A stretch of DNA of 64,000 nucleotides from Porodaedalea pini (taxonomy: Eukaryota > Basidiomycota > Agaricomycetes > Hymenochaetales > Hymenochaetaceae), in the NCBI GenBank assembly GCA_002794775.1, contig NBAY01000003.1:310001-374000 (forward strand), written 5' to 3'. The position numbers and the translations under genes were made by a program. This document shows, one piece after another, positions 34,141-49,964 of the stretch. The notes under the pieces are model-generated. The model made no database searches and was not told the origin of the DNA. It saw nothing but the letters and a program-made list of their open reading frames with translations. Numbering within the stretch: position 1 is the stretch's first letter; every line of letters starts with the position of its first letter.

Positions 34141-34429
34141 ATTACTGTGTTTTCACAAATAATGACAGTCAGAAAACGAAAGGAATGTTTCACGGGTGGT
34201 CGCGGCTTCAAAGCGAGATCAGGTGAGGCCGTTGTTCGACTATTCTGGCACCAATGGACCAATCACAGCCTGGAAAGGCTGACCAACATAAATTGTAAAT
34301 CGAGTTGACGTCAGAAACTCAATAAATCTATCCAAATATGGTGTTGATCAGCAGTGCCGATCACCACATGACTTTCCGAAACACTTTCATGATATTCACG
34401 ACTGTCATTAGTTGTGAAAATACAGTAAT
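34141..34429. repeat. Inverted-repeat element (30-bp arms, MITE-like)
   Basis: The left arm 34141-34170 starts ATTACTGTGTTTTCACAA; the right arm 34400-34429 is its reverse complement at 28 of 30 positions. Weaker similarity continues inwards (GAAAGGAATGTTTC versus GAAAGTGTTTC). The 229-bp interior holds a small perfect hairpin (CAGCCT, GGAA, AGGCTG at 34266-34281). No coding capacity. Arms of this kind fit a small non-autonomous DNA transposon or foldback element. Confidence 0.65.
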
Positions 34430-35311
34430 ATTGCTTTGCTATCATATGAATAGCTTCGGGATCTGTAGCCTGACTACATATATATGCGCGTTCACGAGAC
34501 GGACTCGGACCGGCCCGGGGGTTGAGTGGTGTTAATGTTATGTGTTTCGGGGATTCTTCGAGTCCCTCTCGGGATGGAGGAAGTATAGAGTGGAGGTAAG
34601 ATATTCATTTGGATACGTTTTGAACTTGAGCGCTCCGAGTTATAAGCGGTCCGGCGAGGCGAAGATCGACCATATCCAATATTAATATCACGGAGTAAAC
34701 CTTGAAGCCTGCGGCAACATGCAATTTCCAGCGCTCCTGTATACGGCACATAACTCCTTCCAAATGATGGATACTCCCGTCTCCTGTAGAAACAAACTTC
34801 GGAATGATTGAGCAGGTCCGGATACGATGGTAGTCTCGAGCCCTCCATTCTCAGGCTACACTAACCGCGATCACCCTTCCTGCGCGTCCGTGTTGACGCT
34901 AGGCTGTTCTACTCCCTTGCCGTGAAGCCTTCCAGCGCCGGGAGCGGGTTTTGGGACAGCACTTTCGGATATGCCCGTGCCTGTTCGAAGCAAGTCCTTT
35001 GCGAGCCTCGTGGACCCGGGGGTGACACAAGACGCCTTTGAAGTTTGAGTTCCAGTTCGAGCTTCGGTGGGCCTCCAGCTTCCAAGATTGAGTGCAGCTC
35101 CAGAATGATCGGTGGCTGACGGAATCCCGACCTTGTGCTCTCGGAGAGGTTCTCAGCTCCCAGTGCCAGTTCCGCGCTCGGATCCTGATCCTGGTGGATG
35201 GTCTTGCTTGGTTCGAGCGTACTGTACTATTGCTGTACATAGAAAGAACAAGGACAAAGGAGATCCTTCGACTCGGCGTCCTTAATTAGCGAACTCTGCT
35301 ACAGTCTGAGT

Positions 35312-35338
35312 CTGTGTGTGTGTGGGGGGGGGGGGGGG
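35312..35338 (+). repeat. TG repeat followed by 15-G tract
   Basis: A short (TG)n run leads directly into 15 consecutive G (35324-35338). It can form G-quadruplex DNA and is prone to length change and to sequencing error. Confidence 0.9.
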
Positions 35339-35576
35339 ATCGAAATGGACTTCTTGCCGAATTCCAGAGAGATCGGTGTATGACGGTCCTCCTTTCAGCT
35401 CGAGCTTGGACTAGGGTGGGAGAAACTCCGTCGGTCTAGCACCGTACCGCAGGCAGATAATCCATCGATAGTCGTATCGCAGGGGCTGTCCACTGTTCAT
35501 CTGATGTAAGAAGCTCAGCTATAGTCTAAAGGCCGAGACTTAATTTTGACGCCTTCGCTCGTGGACCACGCTGCGG

Positions 35577-35605
35577 CGATACGATACGATACGATACGAT
35601 ACGAT
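35577..35605. repeat. CGATA pentanucleotide microsatellite
   Basis: Five full CGATA units plus CGAT, without mismatch. Confidence 0.95.
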
Positions 35606-35922
35606 GCCAAGTTTGTCCACCAAAGCCTGAGCGACCGGAGCAGATGGACACGAAGAGAAGGGGAAGGATGCGTTCGTTTCTGCTTGCAATTCGCAATTCT
35701 CAAAGAAGGAGCACGGAGCACTCCCTCTCTCATTCCTTTCTACTGGACTTTTTTGCGCATTACGCACGGATCGGGGAGAAGTCTCCGATTCACAACGTAT
35801 CGAGGGGGTGCTCGCTATCGGGGCCATCTCAGGCTCATTAATACTGAGATTGAGAAGAGAGCGCATTCTAAACTAGATTCTAATGGCCGGAAACTCCATT
35901 TCGACGCCTGTGAGCCACTTAT

Positions 35923-36098
35923 GTAGTACGAAGTTAGAAATAGGTCTTCCGCAGCCGCCCTGGAGGTGATCGGACTCGTCGGGAGCAGGTGTATAAAAAG
36001 AAATACTAAAGTAGTACGAAGTTAAAAATAGGTCTTCCGCAGCCGCCCTGGAGGTGATCGGACTCGTCGGGAGCGGGTGCATAAAAAGAAATACTAAA
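35923..36098. repeat. 88-bp tandem duplication (two units)
   Basis: Units 35923-36010 and 36011-36098, each starting GTAGTACGAAGTTA and ending AGAAATACTAAA. I counted three differences, all transitions. The unit holds a GC-rich middle (CCGCAGCCGCCCTGGAGG). No coding role seen. Confidence 0.95.
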
Positions 36099-37837
36099 GA
36101 GTAGCCCGTCTTGAGAACCGGGGTAGCATGGCCGTGGAAGGGCGATTGAAATGGCAGGGGGTGATATGTGTAGTTGTGCAAGCCTTGAAGCCGCACCCTT
36201 GGTCTGCAGAGTCAGATTCGGTGTGGTGAAAAAGTCCACGACTCGCTGTCTAAACGAGCGACGCGTCGAATTTAATCTCCGCTCGAAACAAAAAAAGCAG
36301 AATATTAATCGACGTTTTTCTTTAATGAAAAACAAACAGATAAAATGTCACAGGCAGAGAGTGTCACTTTTCGCTACTGTTGGAAAGATACGAGAAGGCT
36401 GGTGCATGAACGGGCAGTGTTTTACCGTGGTGGCTACTTAGCACGGGAAATTACATGATCATCTGAGAATGCTCGCTCAATTGAGCTATGATCCGGCTCC
36501 TTTGCAATGACGTTTTTGCTCGGGGAAATTGGGTGCTTGGTGCGAACAGGGACATATGCATCCGGCCATCGCAAGGGGTTTCGGGTGCACATGTGGATAG
36601 TCACTGTAGAATCAACGTTGCGTGACAGCGAGCGCCAGTTACTCCAGCGTGAGCCTGTGGATATTCGTTGAACCGCGGCTTCGAGCAGAGGTTGGAGCGA
36701 CAAGCTCGGGGGCGAGCACGAAGCACGGGCAAGGCGTGTGATCTCGCCGAACGTAAAGTGTCGGAGGTGTGGGAGAGGTGTGGGAGAGGTCAGGCGCGAT
36801 AAGTAGAGATTTAGATTGGGCCTGCATATGCATTTAGCATATCCGGAGGAGACGTAAATAGGCCGGCCGCAACTCCGGCGAATCGAGCCCAGAAAGATAC
36901 GAGAGGACGAGCAGGGTCGGGGAGAGAGCCGGCACGTTGACGGAAGTAAAAGCCAAGGCAAGACAAACTTTGGTTGCATATAGATCGCGGACGCGAAAGT
37001 TGTCGTGCGGGAGGTTCAGAAAATTGAGTGTGGATTAACCGCTGAGAAGCGAAGTGGTGAGGGCAGATGCTCTCATGGTGAGCGGAGAAGGCGCAAGAGA
37101 GGTAGAGTTGCAAGCTGGTGGTATCCAAAAAGGGTAAGATGTATCTCCAAAACGGAAAAGCGGGCACGTGTATTTAGACTTTGTGCTGCGGACGATCCCA
37201 TGTGCTACGCACGGAAGCCATTTTTCTCGTGTGGACGCCTGCTCTCCGCCCGACGCCGGTGCGCGCCCGTCTTTTTATACGTCGGTCGCCGTGAACAGCC
37301 GGAGGGCAACGGACAACGGACAACGGACGACGGGACGTGCTTCGAATGTCCACGACCTCGTGGTTCTCTCCCAGCACGGTTGCATTTGAATATCGCCCTT
37401 TTCGTGAGAAGATTGGGTTCTGGTGCAAAAAAGGTACTGATGCGGGGAGAGGCGATAAGTGCGGAGGTTCGTGTGGACTGGAGTGTACCGTGTGCTGCAT
37501 CTTGGTGCACATGGACGCAGAGAAGAGTCTGACAGCGCAGACGCTCGGCTGCAGAGTGGACTTGCAGAGCTGCGCTGCATCCCTGCACAGCGGGAGAAGT
37601 AGTCGTTGTGATTAGATCTTGTGGAGAACCGGTGCATATCGAAAGCGAGTTGCAAAGTGGCTTATCATGCGTCGACGTGCTCCATGTGCTCCGCTTCTTA
37701 TGCTGCCGTATGTCTCTTCTCGATCTATCTATGGAAATCCTATAAGACCTGGCCCCTTCCCATTCTGCGCCCGCCCCAGGCAGACGTATCCTGTCCCCCC
37801 AGCCGCCCCCGCAGCCGCAGCGTCGACATCCCCACCA

Positions 37838-40585
37838 ATGTCCGCTCCAGTGCTCTCCCGCTACTCCTCGGAGGACGAGAAGATGGCCGACCATGACGTC
37901 GAGAAGAACGGCGTCCACGACCAGCTCGGCGCTGCCCTCGAGCCCGAGTTCGACGACCCGAACTTCGACAAGGATGCCGTCGTGCTCGAGGACGACTCCC
38001 CGTACCCAGAGGTCCGTTCCGCCGTCGCCAACACCGACGACCCCTCCATGCCCTCCTCGACCCTCCGCTCCTGGGTTATCGGCCTCATCTTCGCCATAGT
38101 CATGGCCGGCCTCAACCAGTTCTTCTTCTTCCGTTATCCCTCAGTAACGATCGGAAACGTATGTTTACTACTCTCCTTTTTATTGTTTCCGCCAAGCCGA
38201 GCCGGTCGCTGACTCTCGCTCCTCTAGTTGGTTGCGCAGCTGCTGTCCTTCCCCTGCGGTCGTCTCTGGGCGAGATTCATGCCGAACGTCGCCATCTTCG
38301 GCTTGTCCGTCAACCCGGGTCCGTACACCGTCAAGGAGCATGTGAGTCCCATCATCATTGTGATCGCCGCTCCGTCGATCTTGGTGCAAAGGCTAAACTG
38401 CGGCCCTCGATGGTGCACAGGTACTCACGACCATCATGGCTACCGTCGGCGCCGCCTCCGCATACGCGACGGACATCGTCGCCGTCCAGCGCGTCTATTA
38501 CAACCAGACGTACAATTTCGGCTACCAGTGGCTCGTCGTCATGTCCACCCAGCTCATCGGGTTCAGCATCGGCGGCATCGCGCGGCGATTCCTTGTACAG
38601 CCTCCGTCGATGATCTGGCCCGCCAACCTCGTCAACTGCGCGCTATTCAATACGCTTCACCAGCAGCAGTATGCTGGTGTTGGGAACCGCGGCGGTATGT
38701 CGCGTGAGCGCTTCTTCACGTATGCGCTCATCGGCGGTACTTGCTGGTACTTCTTCCCGGGATACATTTTCCAGGTAAAGATGCATCTTACTTTCCTTTA
38801 TTTTTGCCTCAAACTCATTTTTTTCTTATTATTATTCAGGCCCTCAGCTACTTCTCCTGGGTCTGCTGGATAGTGCCCGACAACATCGTCGTCAACCAGC
38901 TGTTCGGCGTCAGTTCCGGTCTCGGAATGTCGCTCTTCACGTTCGACTGGGCGCAGATCGCTTATATTGGCTCTCCGCTTGCGACGCCGTGGTGGGCAGA
39001 AGCGAACGTCGCCGTTGGCTTCGTTTTCTTCTTCTGGATCGTCACCCCGGCTCTGTATTACAGCAACACCTGGTACGCGCAGTACATGCCAATCTCGTCG
39101 CGCACGTCGTTCGATAATACGGGCGCGACGTACAATATTTCGGCGATCCTCAATGAAGACTCGACGTTTAATGCGGAGAAGTATGCGGCATACTCGCCTC
39201 TGTTCCTTTCGACGACCTTTGCGCTTTCCGTGAGCATATATCCAATTTGCTAATCTGGCTTTTAATTTCTGATTTTGTTTTTCTTTTACAGTACGGTCTG
39301 AGTTTCGCGTCTATCACCGCGACTCTGACGCACGCGTTCTTGTACTTCCGCAAGCAGATCTGGACGCAGGCGCGCCGTTCGATGCACGAGCAGCCGGACA
39401 TCCACGCGCGGCTCATGTCGGTGTACCCGCAGGTGCCGGACTGGTGGTATGCGGTGCTCTTCGCCGCCATGTTCGTCTTCGGCATTATCTCGATCGAGTG
39501 CTGGCCGACGCAGTTTCCCGTCTGGGCGTTTGTCCTCTCGCTGCTCATCGCGTTCTTCTACATCATCCCGATCGGCATGATTCAGGCGATCACGAACCAG
39601 CAGGTCGGGCTGAATGTGATCACGGAGCTGGTTATTGGGTATGCGCTCCCTGGACACCCGATTGCGATGATGTTGTTCAAGACGTGGGGGTATATCACGA
39701 TGTACCAGGCGCTGGTGTTTACGTCGGACTTTAAGCTGGGTCATTATATGAAGATCCCGCCTCGCCCGATGTTTTGGGGTCAGGTCATCGCGTCCGTTGT
39801 AGCAGGCACTGTCCAGCTCGGCGTGCAGGCCTGGATGTTCACCAATATATCGTGCGTCTTTTTGTTTTCACTCCCGTCGATTTTCGTTCGCCTGAATCTG
39901 ACTTCGTTGCTTCGTTGCTCCACAGCGACATGTGTGCGACCGACCAGCCGGACGGCTTCATCTGCCCGTCAACAGAGGTGTTCGGTACGGCGTCGTTCAT
40001 CTGGGGCGTAATCGGGCCCAAGCTGCAGTTCTCGCATGGCCAGATCTACTACGGCCTGCTGTTCTTCTTCCTCGCGGGCGCGCTCGCGCCGTGCATCTCG
40101 TACCTCATCTCGCTGAAGTACCCGAACTCGTTCATCAAGTACGTGAACTTCCCGGTTATATTCACCGGTACCGGCTTGAGTGCGTATTCCTTTTTTCCCT
40201 TTGTCTTGAAAACTCGGCTCGGGATCATGATGGCTGACCGCCGTTCTTCCCATTACCCCCCGCAGTCCCGCCCGCGACGGCGATCAACTACGTGCCGTGG
40301 GCGATCGTCGGGTTCATCTTCCAGTACGTCATCCGGCGGCGCCACTTCAGCTGGTGGACAAAGTACAACTACGTGCTGTCGGCGGCGATGGACTCTGGGG
40401 TGGCGATCGCGGTGATCCTGGTCTTCTTCTGTCTGCAGTATCCGAAGAACGGGAGCATCGGGGCGACGACGCTGACGACGTGGTGGGGGAACACGGTGTT
40501 CATGAAGACGGGGGATTATAATGATGTGACACTGAAGACGGTGGCGGATGGGCAGACGTTTGGGCCGGCGACGTGGGGCGTTTAG
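37838..40585 (+). CDS. OPT-family oligopeptide transporter
   Basis: Seven exons (37838-38158, 38228-38341, 38421-38774, 38840-39229, 39292-39851, 39926-40179, 40266-40585) give 770 residues, normal for the family. The ATG at 37838 (MSAPVLSRYSSEDEKM) gives the usual acidic cytosolic N-terminus; an in-frame ATG further upstream adds only a Pro/Arg-rich leader. Family hallmarks seen: NPGPYTVKEHVLTTIMA at about residues 134-150, GASAYATDIV-like loop, WPANLVNCALFNTLH, QYMPISSRTSFDNTG, ITNQQVGLNVITELVIGYALPG-type motif, and YVPWAIVGFIFQYVIRRRHF near the C-terminus, with about 12-14 hydrophobic spans. OPT proteins import small peptides (or glutathione or metal chelates) with protons at the plasma membrane or vacuole; the substrate here is unknown. 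Confidence 0.93.
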
Positions 40586-41872
40586 GGCGTTTTTTTTTTT
40601 TGAGTCATTTCCCTTCGTATTTCGTCTCGTCTAATCTTGGTTCGCCGTTTTCTGCTTGTGTGTTACCCAACACCTACGCGTCGTCCTTGGTATCTATAGC
40701 GGGAGATCTAGTAGGCTAAGAGAGCGGCGGCCCAAAATGCCCCATCGTCTCTCGACTTCTTGCCAGACTAATTGCAGTACGTAGCTATTTTCCCCTCCTT
40801 CACTGCTTATGAACTTTTTTTCTCCTTGTAAATACCTTCCTCATCCGCATTTGCATTTCTTCTGGCGGGGTTTGTTTTGATTAGCTTATGCTTTTTGGCA
40901 AGGGCGCAGGTGTACGAACTAAAGACCCGAAGTGTTTACTTACGTAGATGATGCTTTGTATTATGAAGAGCACGACTGCTTTCTAATGACCATTCCTTTA
41001 CATCTCATTGACGTGTGCGGCCAAACAACGCGTCGATAAGATTGCTGCAGAGGTTTGTTTTCTTTGAACCATGACTCGAATTGCACGTCCACGGCATGCT
41101 TACGACTTGAACTTGAAGGCACCCTTCGCTTGTCAGTGCGTTCATATTCCTGTGACAGGAAACCCGGACGACAGTGCAGGACCTCTACGTGACCACTCCT
41201 CTCTATCTGCACGTCGTATCTTCGCGACCTAAGCACACCTGCCAAGAGACCCTGTCCGTCAGAGGGGGTGCATGATGCCGCTTTGGAAGCGAGGTTGGAG
41301 TCGGTCCGTCACTTCTTTGCTGTGCTTTCGAAGGTCCTCTAGGAGAGCTATCAAAGGCGGACGAGTCGCGTTGGCCTTTGTTTGATATGGATCGCTCGAG
41401 GGCTCTCAGGTCCTATTTAACATTGGCACTTCGTCTATGCATTTAATGCGCTTGAAGCACAACCCTCAAATGTGTCTCTGCAGTCAGGATGAAGCCGGCG
41501 GATTTGAGTCTAGACTGATGAGGAATACTCATCTGGAACAACCAGCCCAGAAAAACCTGACACGCATATATTTCATTCGGCCAGCCTCTTTATCTTTCGT
41601 TGGACGTCCTCTTCCTTTCTTCTGCTCACTTCTCCTCGTCGTTTCTTTCTCTCTCTCTCACACAGCTCGACTGTTGCCGCAGCTTTTCGTCCAACGCTCT
41701 TTTGTACTACTACATTCTTTTCGCTCCCATTCCCATTCCACTCGTTATCTTCGACCTTGCCGTCTGTCCTCAAGCAACCCCCCGTTCGGCCACTCGTTAC
41801 AATTAGTACGCTCCTTCTGAACTTTGATCTTGGACGCCAAGTAGCCTCGAAAGAACGCACTCTCCCGCATCC
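40586..41872. other. Intergenic between OPT and DPBB genes
   Basis: 1.3 kb. It starts with a T11 run right after the OPT stop, followed by T-rich 3' UTR-like DNA. The last 300 bp are a CT-rich leader; CTCTCTCTCACACAG near 41650-41664 looks like a 3' splice site, so a 5' UTR intron is possible. No gene is seen. Confidence 0.5.
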
Positions 41873-43371
41873 ATGGCTCAGAGCTACCCATACAAGCGGG
41901 CTCTCCGCCTCGGACTCGTAGCCAGCGGTCTCTTCTTTCTTTTTTCGCCGAATGTGTCAGCCGCAGCCGTCGACGTCGCGCCCCCCGCTCCGGGCACGCA
42001 TACACCCACGCGCCCGTCACCTCATGTATCTCGCGCGCGATTCGGAGAGGTTCCTTTCGAGGTTGAGCCTGGGGCGGCGATGTCACGGAGGGACGGGGGC
42101 GGCGACGCACGCTTCACGTTTTATGAGGCGGGCCTGGGGGCGTGTGGAGGGGTTAACGTCGGTAGCGACTTTGTGCGCTTCTCTTATGCTATGTTTTCGT
42201 CTGATAGAGCTGGGCTGATTTTTATTTGCGTGGATATAGATTGTCGCGTTGAATTCTGAGGTACGTGTTCTATGGAGCTCGTTGGTCGACCTTGCTTGTT
42301 AATGCTTTTGTTGGGTTCTTATTCATTCGTAGCAATTTGGCGGCGGCTCGCACTGCTACGAGATGATCACCATTTCCTACGGCGGTAAGACGACGCAGGC
42401 GCAAATCGTAGACGAGGTACGCTAGCTTCCTCAATGATAACATGTAACTCAGATCATAGCATTGACTACCATTTCCTTTCAACTTGATTTATTATTATTA
42501 TTATTGAAATGAATCATAAAAGTGCCCGGGATGCCCTTACGGTGGACTCGACTTGTCGGAGGGCCTCTTTTCAACCCTCGCGAACACGGACGAGGGCGTG
42601 ATTTACGGCAAGTGGAACTTTGGTGGCGCGGCTAAGGTATCGGAGGCTGCCGCGGCGCAGCCGAAGCCCGAGCGCAAACCTGACCCGAAGCCCGAGTACA
42701 AGGCCAGTCCCAAGCCCGATCCCAAGCCCGTACACGAGCCCGAGCGCAAACCTGACCCGAAGCCCGAAACGAAGCCCCAGCCTCAGCTCGAGCCCGAGTC
42801 CAAGCCCAAACCCGACCCGAAGCCCGCGCTCAAGGCCGAGCACAAGCCCGTGCACGAGGCGACGAAGACATTGAGGGTAGACGGCGATGTTGCGGCGCAT
42901 GAGACGAGGGCCGGGGCGGCCCATACGGATTCTGCATCGAAGGCGAAGACGTCCGCCGGTGTGTCGAGCACGACGACGCCGCATACCAGTGGAACGGCGT
43001 CGACCGCGTCAGAGACTGGAAGCGCGGCGTTAGCCTCCGATGCCATTCAGAGGACGCCGCCGATGACGACGAGTACCGACGCCAACTCACCTGCGGACTC
43101 CACCGCTCCTGCTGCACAGGGCGAAACCACATCAGAGGATGATCTCGACCGTGACGCGGATGCATCGTCCGTCGTGCAGAACGTCCCCACGGGCGCTGCT
43201 CCGTCCGTAGCTGCCGTCCAGGGCGTTGCTTTCACTGAGGGCGCCGCTGCTGCCGGCCACGGCATCCCTTTCGCTCAGGGTGCCGCTACTTCGCGGTCTA
43301 GCGCCGTTGGCATGCAGAAATTCAACTGGGCCTTCATCAGCGTCGGTTTGCTCATCTCGATCATTCTGTAG
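41873..43371 (+). CDS. Secreted DPBB (RlpA/expansin-like) protein with Lys-Pro repeat tail, copy A
   Basis: Four exons (41873-42172, 42240-42260, 42333-42416, 42523-43371) give 417 residues. A signal peptide is clear (LGLVASGLFFLFSPNVSA, cleavage near residue 31). The double-psi beta-barrel spans about residues 78-175: ARFTFYEAGLGACGG, IVALNSEQFGGGSHC, MITISYGGKT, DECPGCPYGGLDLS, with paired Cys as in fungal RlpA-like proteins. A tail of KPDPKP-type repeats (about residues 180-240) and a Ser/Thr/Ala-rich stalk follow. The end is a basic residue, then a hydrophobic stretch (WAFISVGLLISIIL), as in a GPI-anchor signal. A cell-wall role is inferred. The second exon is only 21 nt, as in copy B at 50.5 kb. 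An ATT repeat lies in intron 3. Confidence 0.88.
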
Positions 43372-43646
43372 CTCAACTCACACGGCGGCTCTTGACCACT
43401 ACTGCAAAGCGATCTGGGACCTGTTCTACATTCCGCTGGTGGTTATTGTCAGCGTTTCATTGCCCCTTCACTCTGTATCTCAATTGTATTTCTGCCTCTC
43501 AATCTTGCTTCGACAATGATATGTATACTTCCTATGTAGCCCCTCGAAACACGAAATACGGAACACGGAACACAACAGCTGTAATATTTAACTTTAATCA
43601 AATGCAAACGCATTACGGATACATTGTGTTGCTATCTATACGACAT

Positions 43647-47225
<3,579 letters not shown>

Positions 47226-47666
47226 GGGGAACAATGTGGATGGAGAATCCAGACGCGTCCCTTGCCGCTTTTAAAACTCTCATCGCACTGACGTGTCCAA
47301 GCCACACGTGATCATGTTTCGTGGGAGGACGGTGTTGAGCAAGTATGGATTCTCCCAACGATGTGAAAAGGAGATACATGCAGCAGAGGACGGATGTGTA
47401 CAAGTTATGCGCATTTATGCTCAACCTGGAGAAGTTGAAGACAGTATTTATATTGATCACGACATTGCAAGCCAAAGTTGACTCATGTAATACTTCTCGG
47501 GCTCGATATGGAAGTGTATCACTATCAGTGACGCGCTTACTCTACATACACTACGAGATCGCAGTCGACGCAAGCGACGACGAGCATAGGCTGCAGCACG
47601 CTCGTTCTCACCTTCTGTCGTTCGACACTCCCTTGTTCCTCAACAAACAGTGGGCTTCGGCCCGTG
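47226..47666. other. Shared promoter of the SERCA and Sip5-like genes
   Basis: 441 bp between two divergent ATGs. No gene; short frames are unsupported. Co-regulation of the two genes is possible but not shown. Confidence 0.55.
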
Positions 47667-49964
47667 ATGGGCAACAGCGCTTCCTCTTCGCGCGCCCACC
47701 AAGATGACGTAGTCGATTATGGCTTTCTCTCCCCGCAGGGCGTGTACACCGGAACGCCAGACTGGAACCAGCAGATCGTCGCCCAGCTCATCGTAGAACG
47801 TCGTCTAGCACCCTTCTATCGTCCACTAGAGGACTATGATGAGAACTGGGATGACGAGCAGATCCTCGCCGCCCGTAAGCAACTACCAGGAGACGATGTG
47901 GCAACTTCAGAGTCAGTTTCGCGCGTTGACGGCGCCGGAAGCATGCATAGCAGCGCTTCGCGTTCAAATTCTGTCCATTCGTCTCTCCACCAGAGCAGAA
48001 GGCCGGGTGCGCTTAAGGAGCCGAGCAGGACTCCTGAGGCCATGGTCTATAGGGGTGCTGTTGAATGTCCCATTTGCTTCCTGGTATGAGCTATCCGCAC
48101 TGCCCGCCGTGTTCGTATGGCTCATTACGTTATGTGTTTTGCAGTACTACCCTCCAAACATCAACCATTCCCGCTGTTGTGATCAGGCTATCTGTACAGA
48201 GTGCTTCGTACAGATCAAGAGAAGCGAGCCAACGACAACACACATAGTCTCAGAGCCCGCTGCCTGTCCGTACTGTGTTCAAGATAACTTTGGTGTCACG
48301 TACACTCCGCCGCCTTGGCGAGCTGGTATTGGTGCTGATGGCTCTGTACGCCCATCTCTACTTTGTTCACTAATATCTGACGCCAATTTCCGTGTGCGTG
48401 TCGTCGCCTGACATCTATAACATATCTTTAAGCATTCTCCAATCAACGTGCCTTCGCGAGCCTCGTCTCAGCAAACTGTCGAGACAAACAAGAGCCGTCG
48501 CAAGAGCTTCGGTGCGGACAGCGCCGAAGTGGTCACCATTGGTGAGCTCAGCTTTCGCTTTTACACAGCCTTACTTATATATTGCACGCGCTCCCCGCAC
48601 TCCCCCGAATTTCTGATTGCTTAACGAATTATAGACCAAATACGGCCAGACTGGGAAGCGAAGCTTGCCGCCGTCCGCGCGGCTGTCGCCCGTCGGGCTA
48701 ACCGGCGTATTATCATGCGTCAAGTTGGAGACCGATTGATCCCCATAGGCGTGACGAGCGGTCGCATTCATCCACTGACTGGTGAAGCGGCGATCGCAGC
48801 AAACGGTGAGCAAGGGTCCGAGAACTCAAACGAGAATGAAGGTCGGGCAGGCCGGCGCTCGAGAAGGCGGCAGCATCAGCAGCAACCGCAGGATATCAAT
48901 CAGCTACTCGGCACCATGGGATTAGGTGGGCAGGATCTCGAGGAGGTGAGCAGAATGAACTATCAATCTAAGGTTATGAAGAACTTGACATTAATTGACA
49001 TCCATGGTCTGTTCGCGTCGAACTCCTGCTTCGCCAAATCTAGCTGATGGTTATGGAAGCAATGCGACTTTCGTTGCTTGAGCACGAGGAGCAACAGAAA
49101 AAGGAGGCGGAAGAGAAGAAGAAGAAAGAAGCTGAACGCATTGCGAAAGGCGGGGGACCTAGCGAAAATGTTAATGGAGAGAACGAGGCGGGTTCATCGT
49201 CCTCTGCATCGGGTTTAGAACTCCCGCAAATCCCCACGACATCCCCTATCGATGTAACCCAATCATCGAGCCGCAGTTTGCTACCAGCCGACTCGCCTTC
49301 TCCGGGTCGTCGTTCTGTCTCGTTTAGCCCAAAGTCATCACCGGCTTCTAGCAGTCTAACGGAACCCGGCTCGAGTTTGCGCCAGCCAGGACCCTCTCCA
49401 CTGGGTGCGCCGACGACCACTTCGTTGGACGTCTCCTCAGCACATTCTGGCTCGCGTTCACACTCGCAATCGGGATCTGCTACACCAAGTGTCCGCGCAC
49501 CAGCATCACGAGAGAATGCCGGCCCGCCGCCGTTTAGCATGCTTAGTGCTGCTTTTGCCTCACATGGTGCGGCGTCTGCGGTATTAGCTACGAGCGCCAC
49601 CCATGCTTCTGAAAGCGCTCCCGCGAGTGTTACGGATTCTTCGACTTCTACGACTTCCACAGCGACGCGTCTCCCGGATTCCCAGACTGGATCCGTGTTG
49701 CCCACACCTCCCCAGGAAGAGGCGCCTACATTAACTACAGATGCTGCAGTATGCGTGGCAGCGGGAGCCAATCGGAGCCTGTCATCGCTGTTCTCTACGA
49801 GCGTTGAGGGCCAGTCGTATGACGAGTTGCCGTCATCTCCTGACTCGCCCTCTCACCGCCCTCTTCTGCTGGAGACGCCTGTGTCGGAAATTCCTGGTTT
49901 AGCTTTGGACTCGGAGAGCGTGCTCGGGCCGGGTCCGGGCGCGCGGGCGGGGGTTGCGGAGTAA
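47667..49964 (+). CDS. SIP5: Sip5-like zinc-finger protein, predicted N-myristoylated
   Basis: Five exons (47667-48083, 48145-48345, 48433-48541, 48635-48945, 49044-49964) give 652 residues. The ATG at 47667 gives MGNSASSSRA, a strong N-myristoylation signal (Gly2, Ser6). Residues 20-90 hold a conserved block (GFLSPQGVYTGTPDWNQQIV, then RRLAPFYRPLEDYDENW). A split Cys-rich finger starts at residue 134 (CPICFL) and continues YYPPNINHSRCCDQAICTEC, then CPYC. Further on: RPDWEAKLAAVRAAVARRAN, MRLSLLEHEEQQKKEAEEKK (a UIM-like or coiled helix), and a long Ser/Pro-rich tail. Yeast Sip5 binds the Snf1 kinase and Glc7 phosphatase and so touches glucose signalling; a similar role here is inference. 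Confidence 0.85.

Larger units (their letters stand above)
32871..37837. other. Five-kilobase gene-poor region with several repeats
   Basis: No frame has a domain, codon bias or plausible splice pattern. The longest (36434-36979 minus, 181 codons) is Ser/Pro/Arg-rich and overlaps other open frames. What is present: 3' UTR of the Pumilio gene (to about 33.3 kb), an inverted repeat (34141-34429), a TG/poly-G tract (35312-35338), a CGATA microsatellite (35577-35605), an 88-bp tandem duplication (35923-36098), and from 37.6 kb the promoter and leader of the OPT gene. Confidence 0.55.

Noticed and set aside
36434..36979. 181-codon minus-strand frame in the gene-poor region
   Set aside because: Ser/Pro/Arg-rich without domain, splice context or signal; several other frames are open over the same bases.
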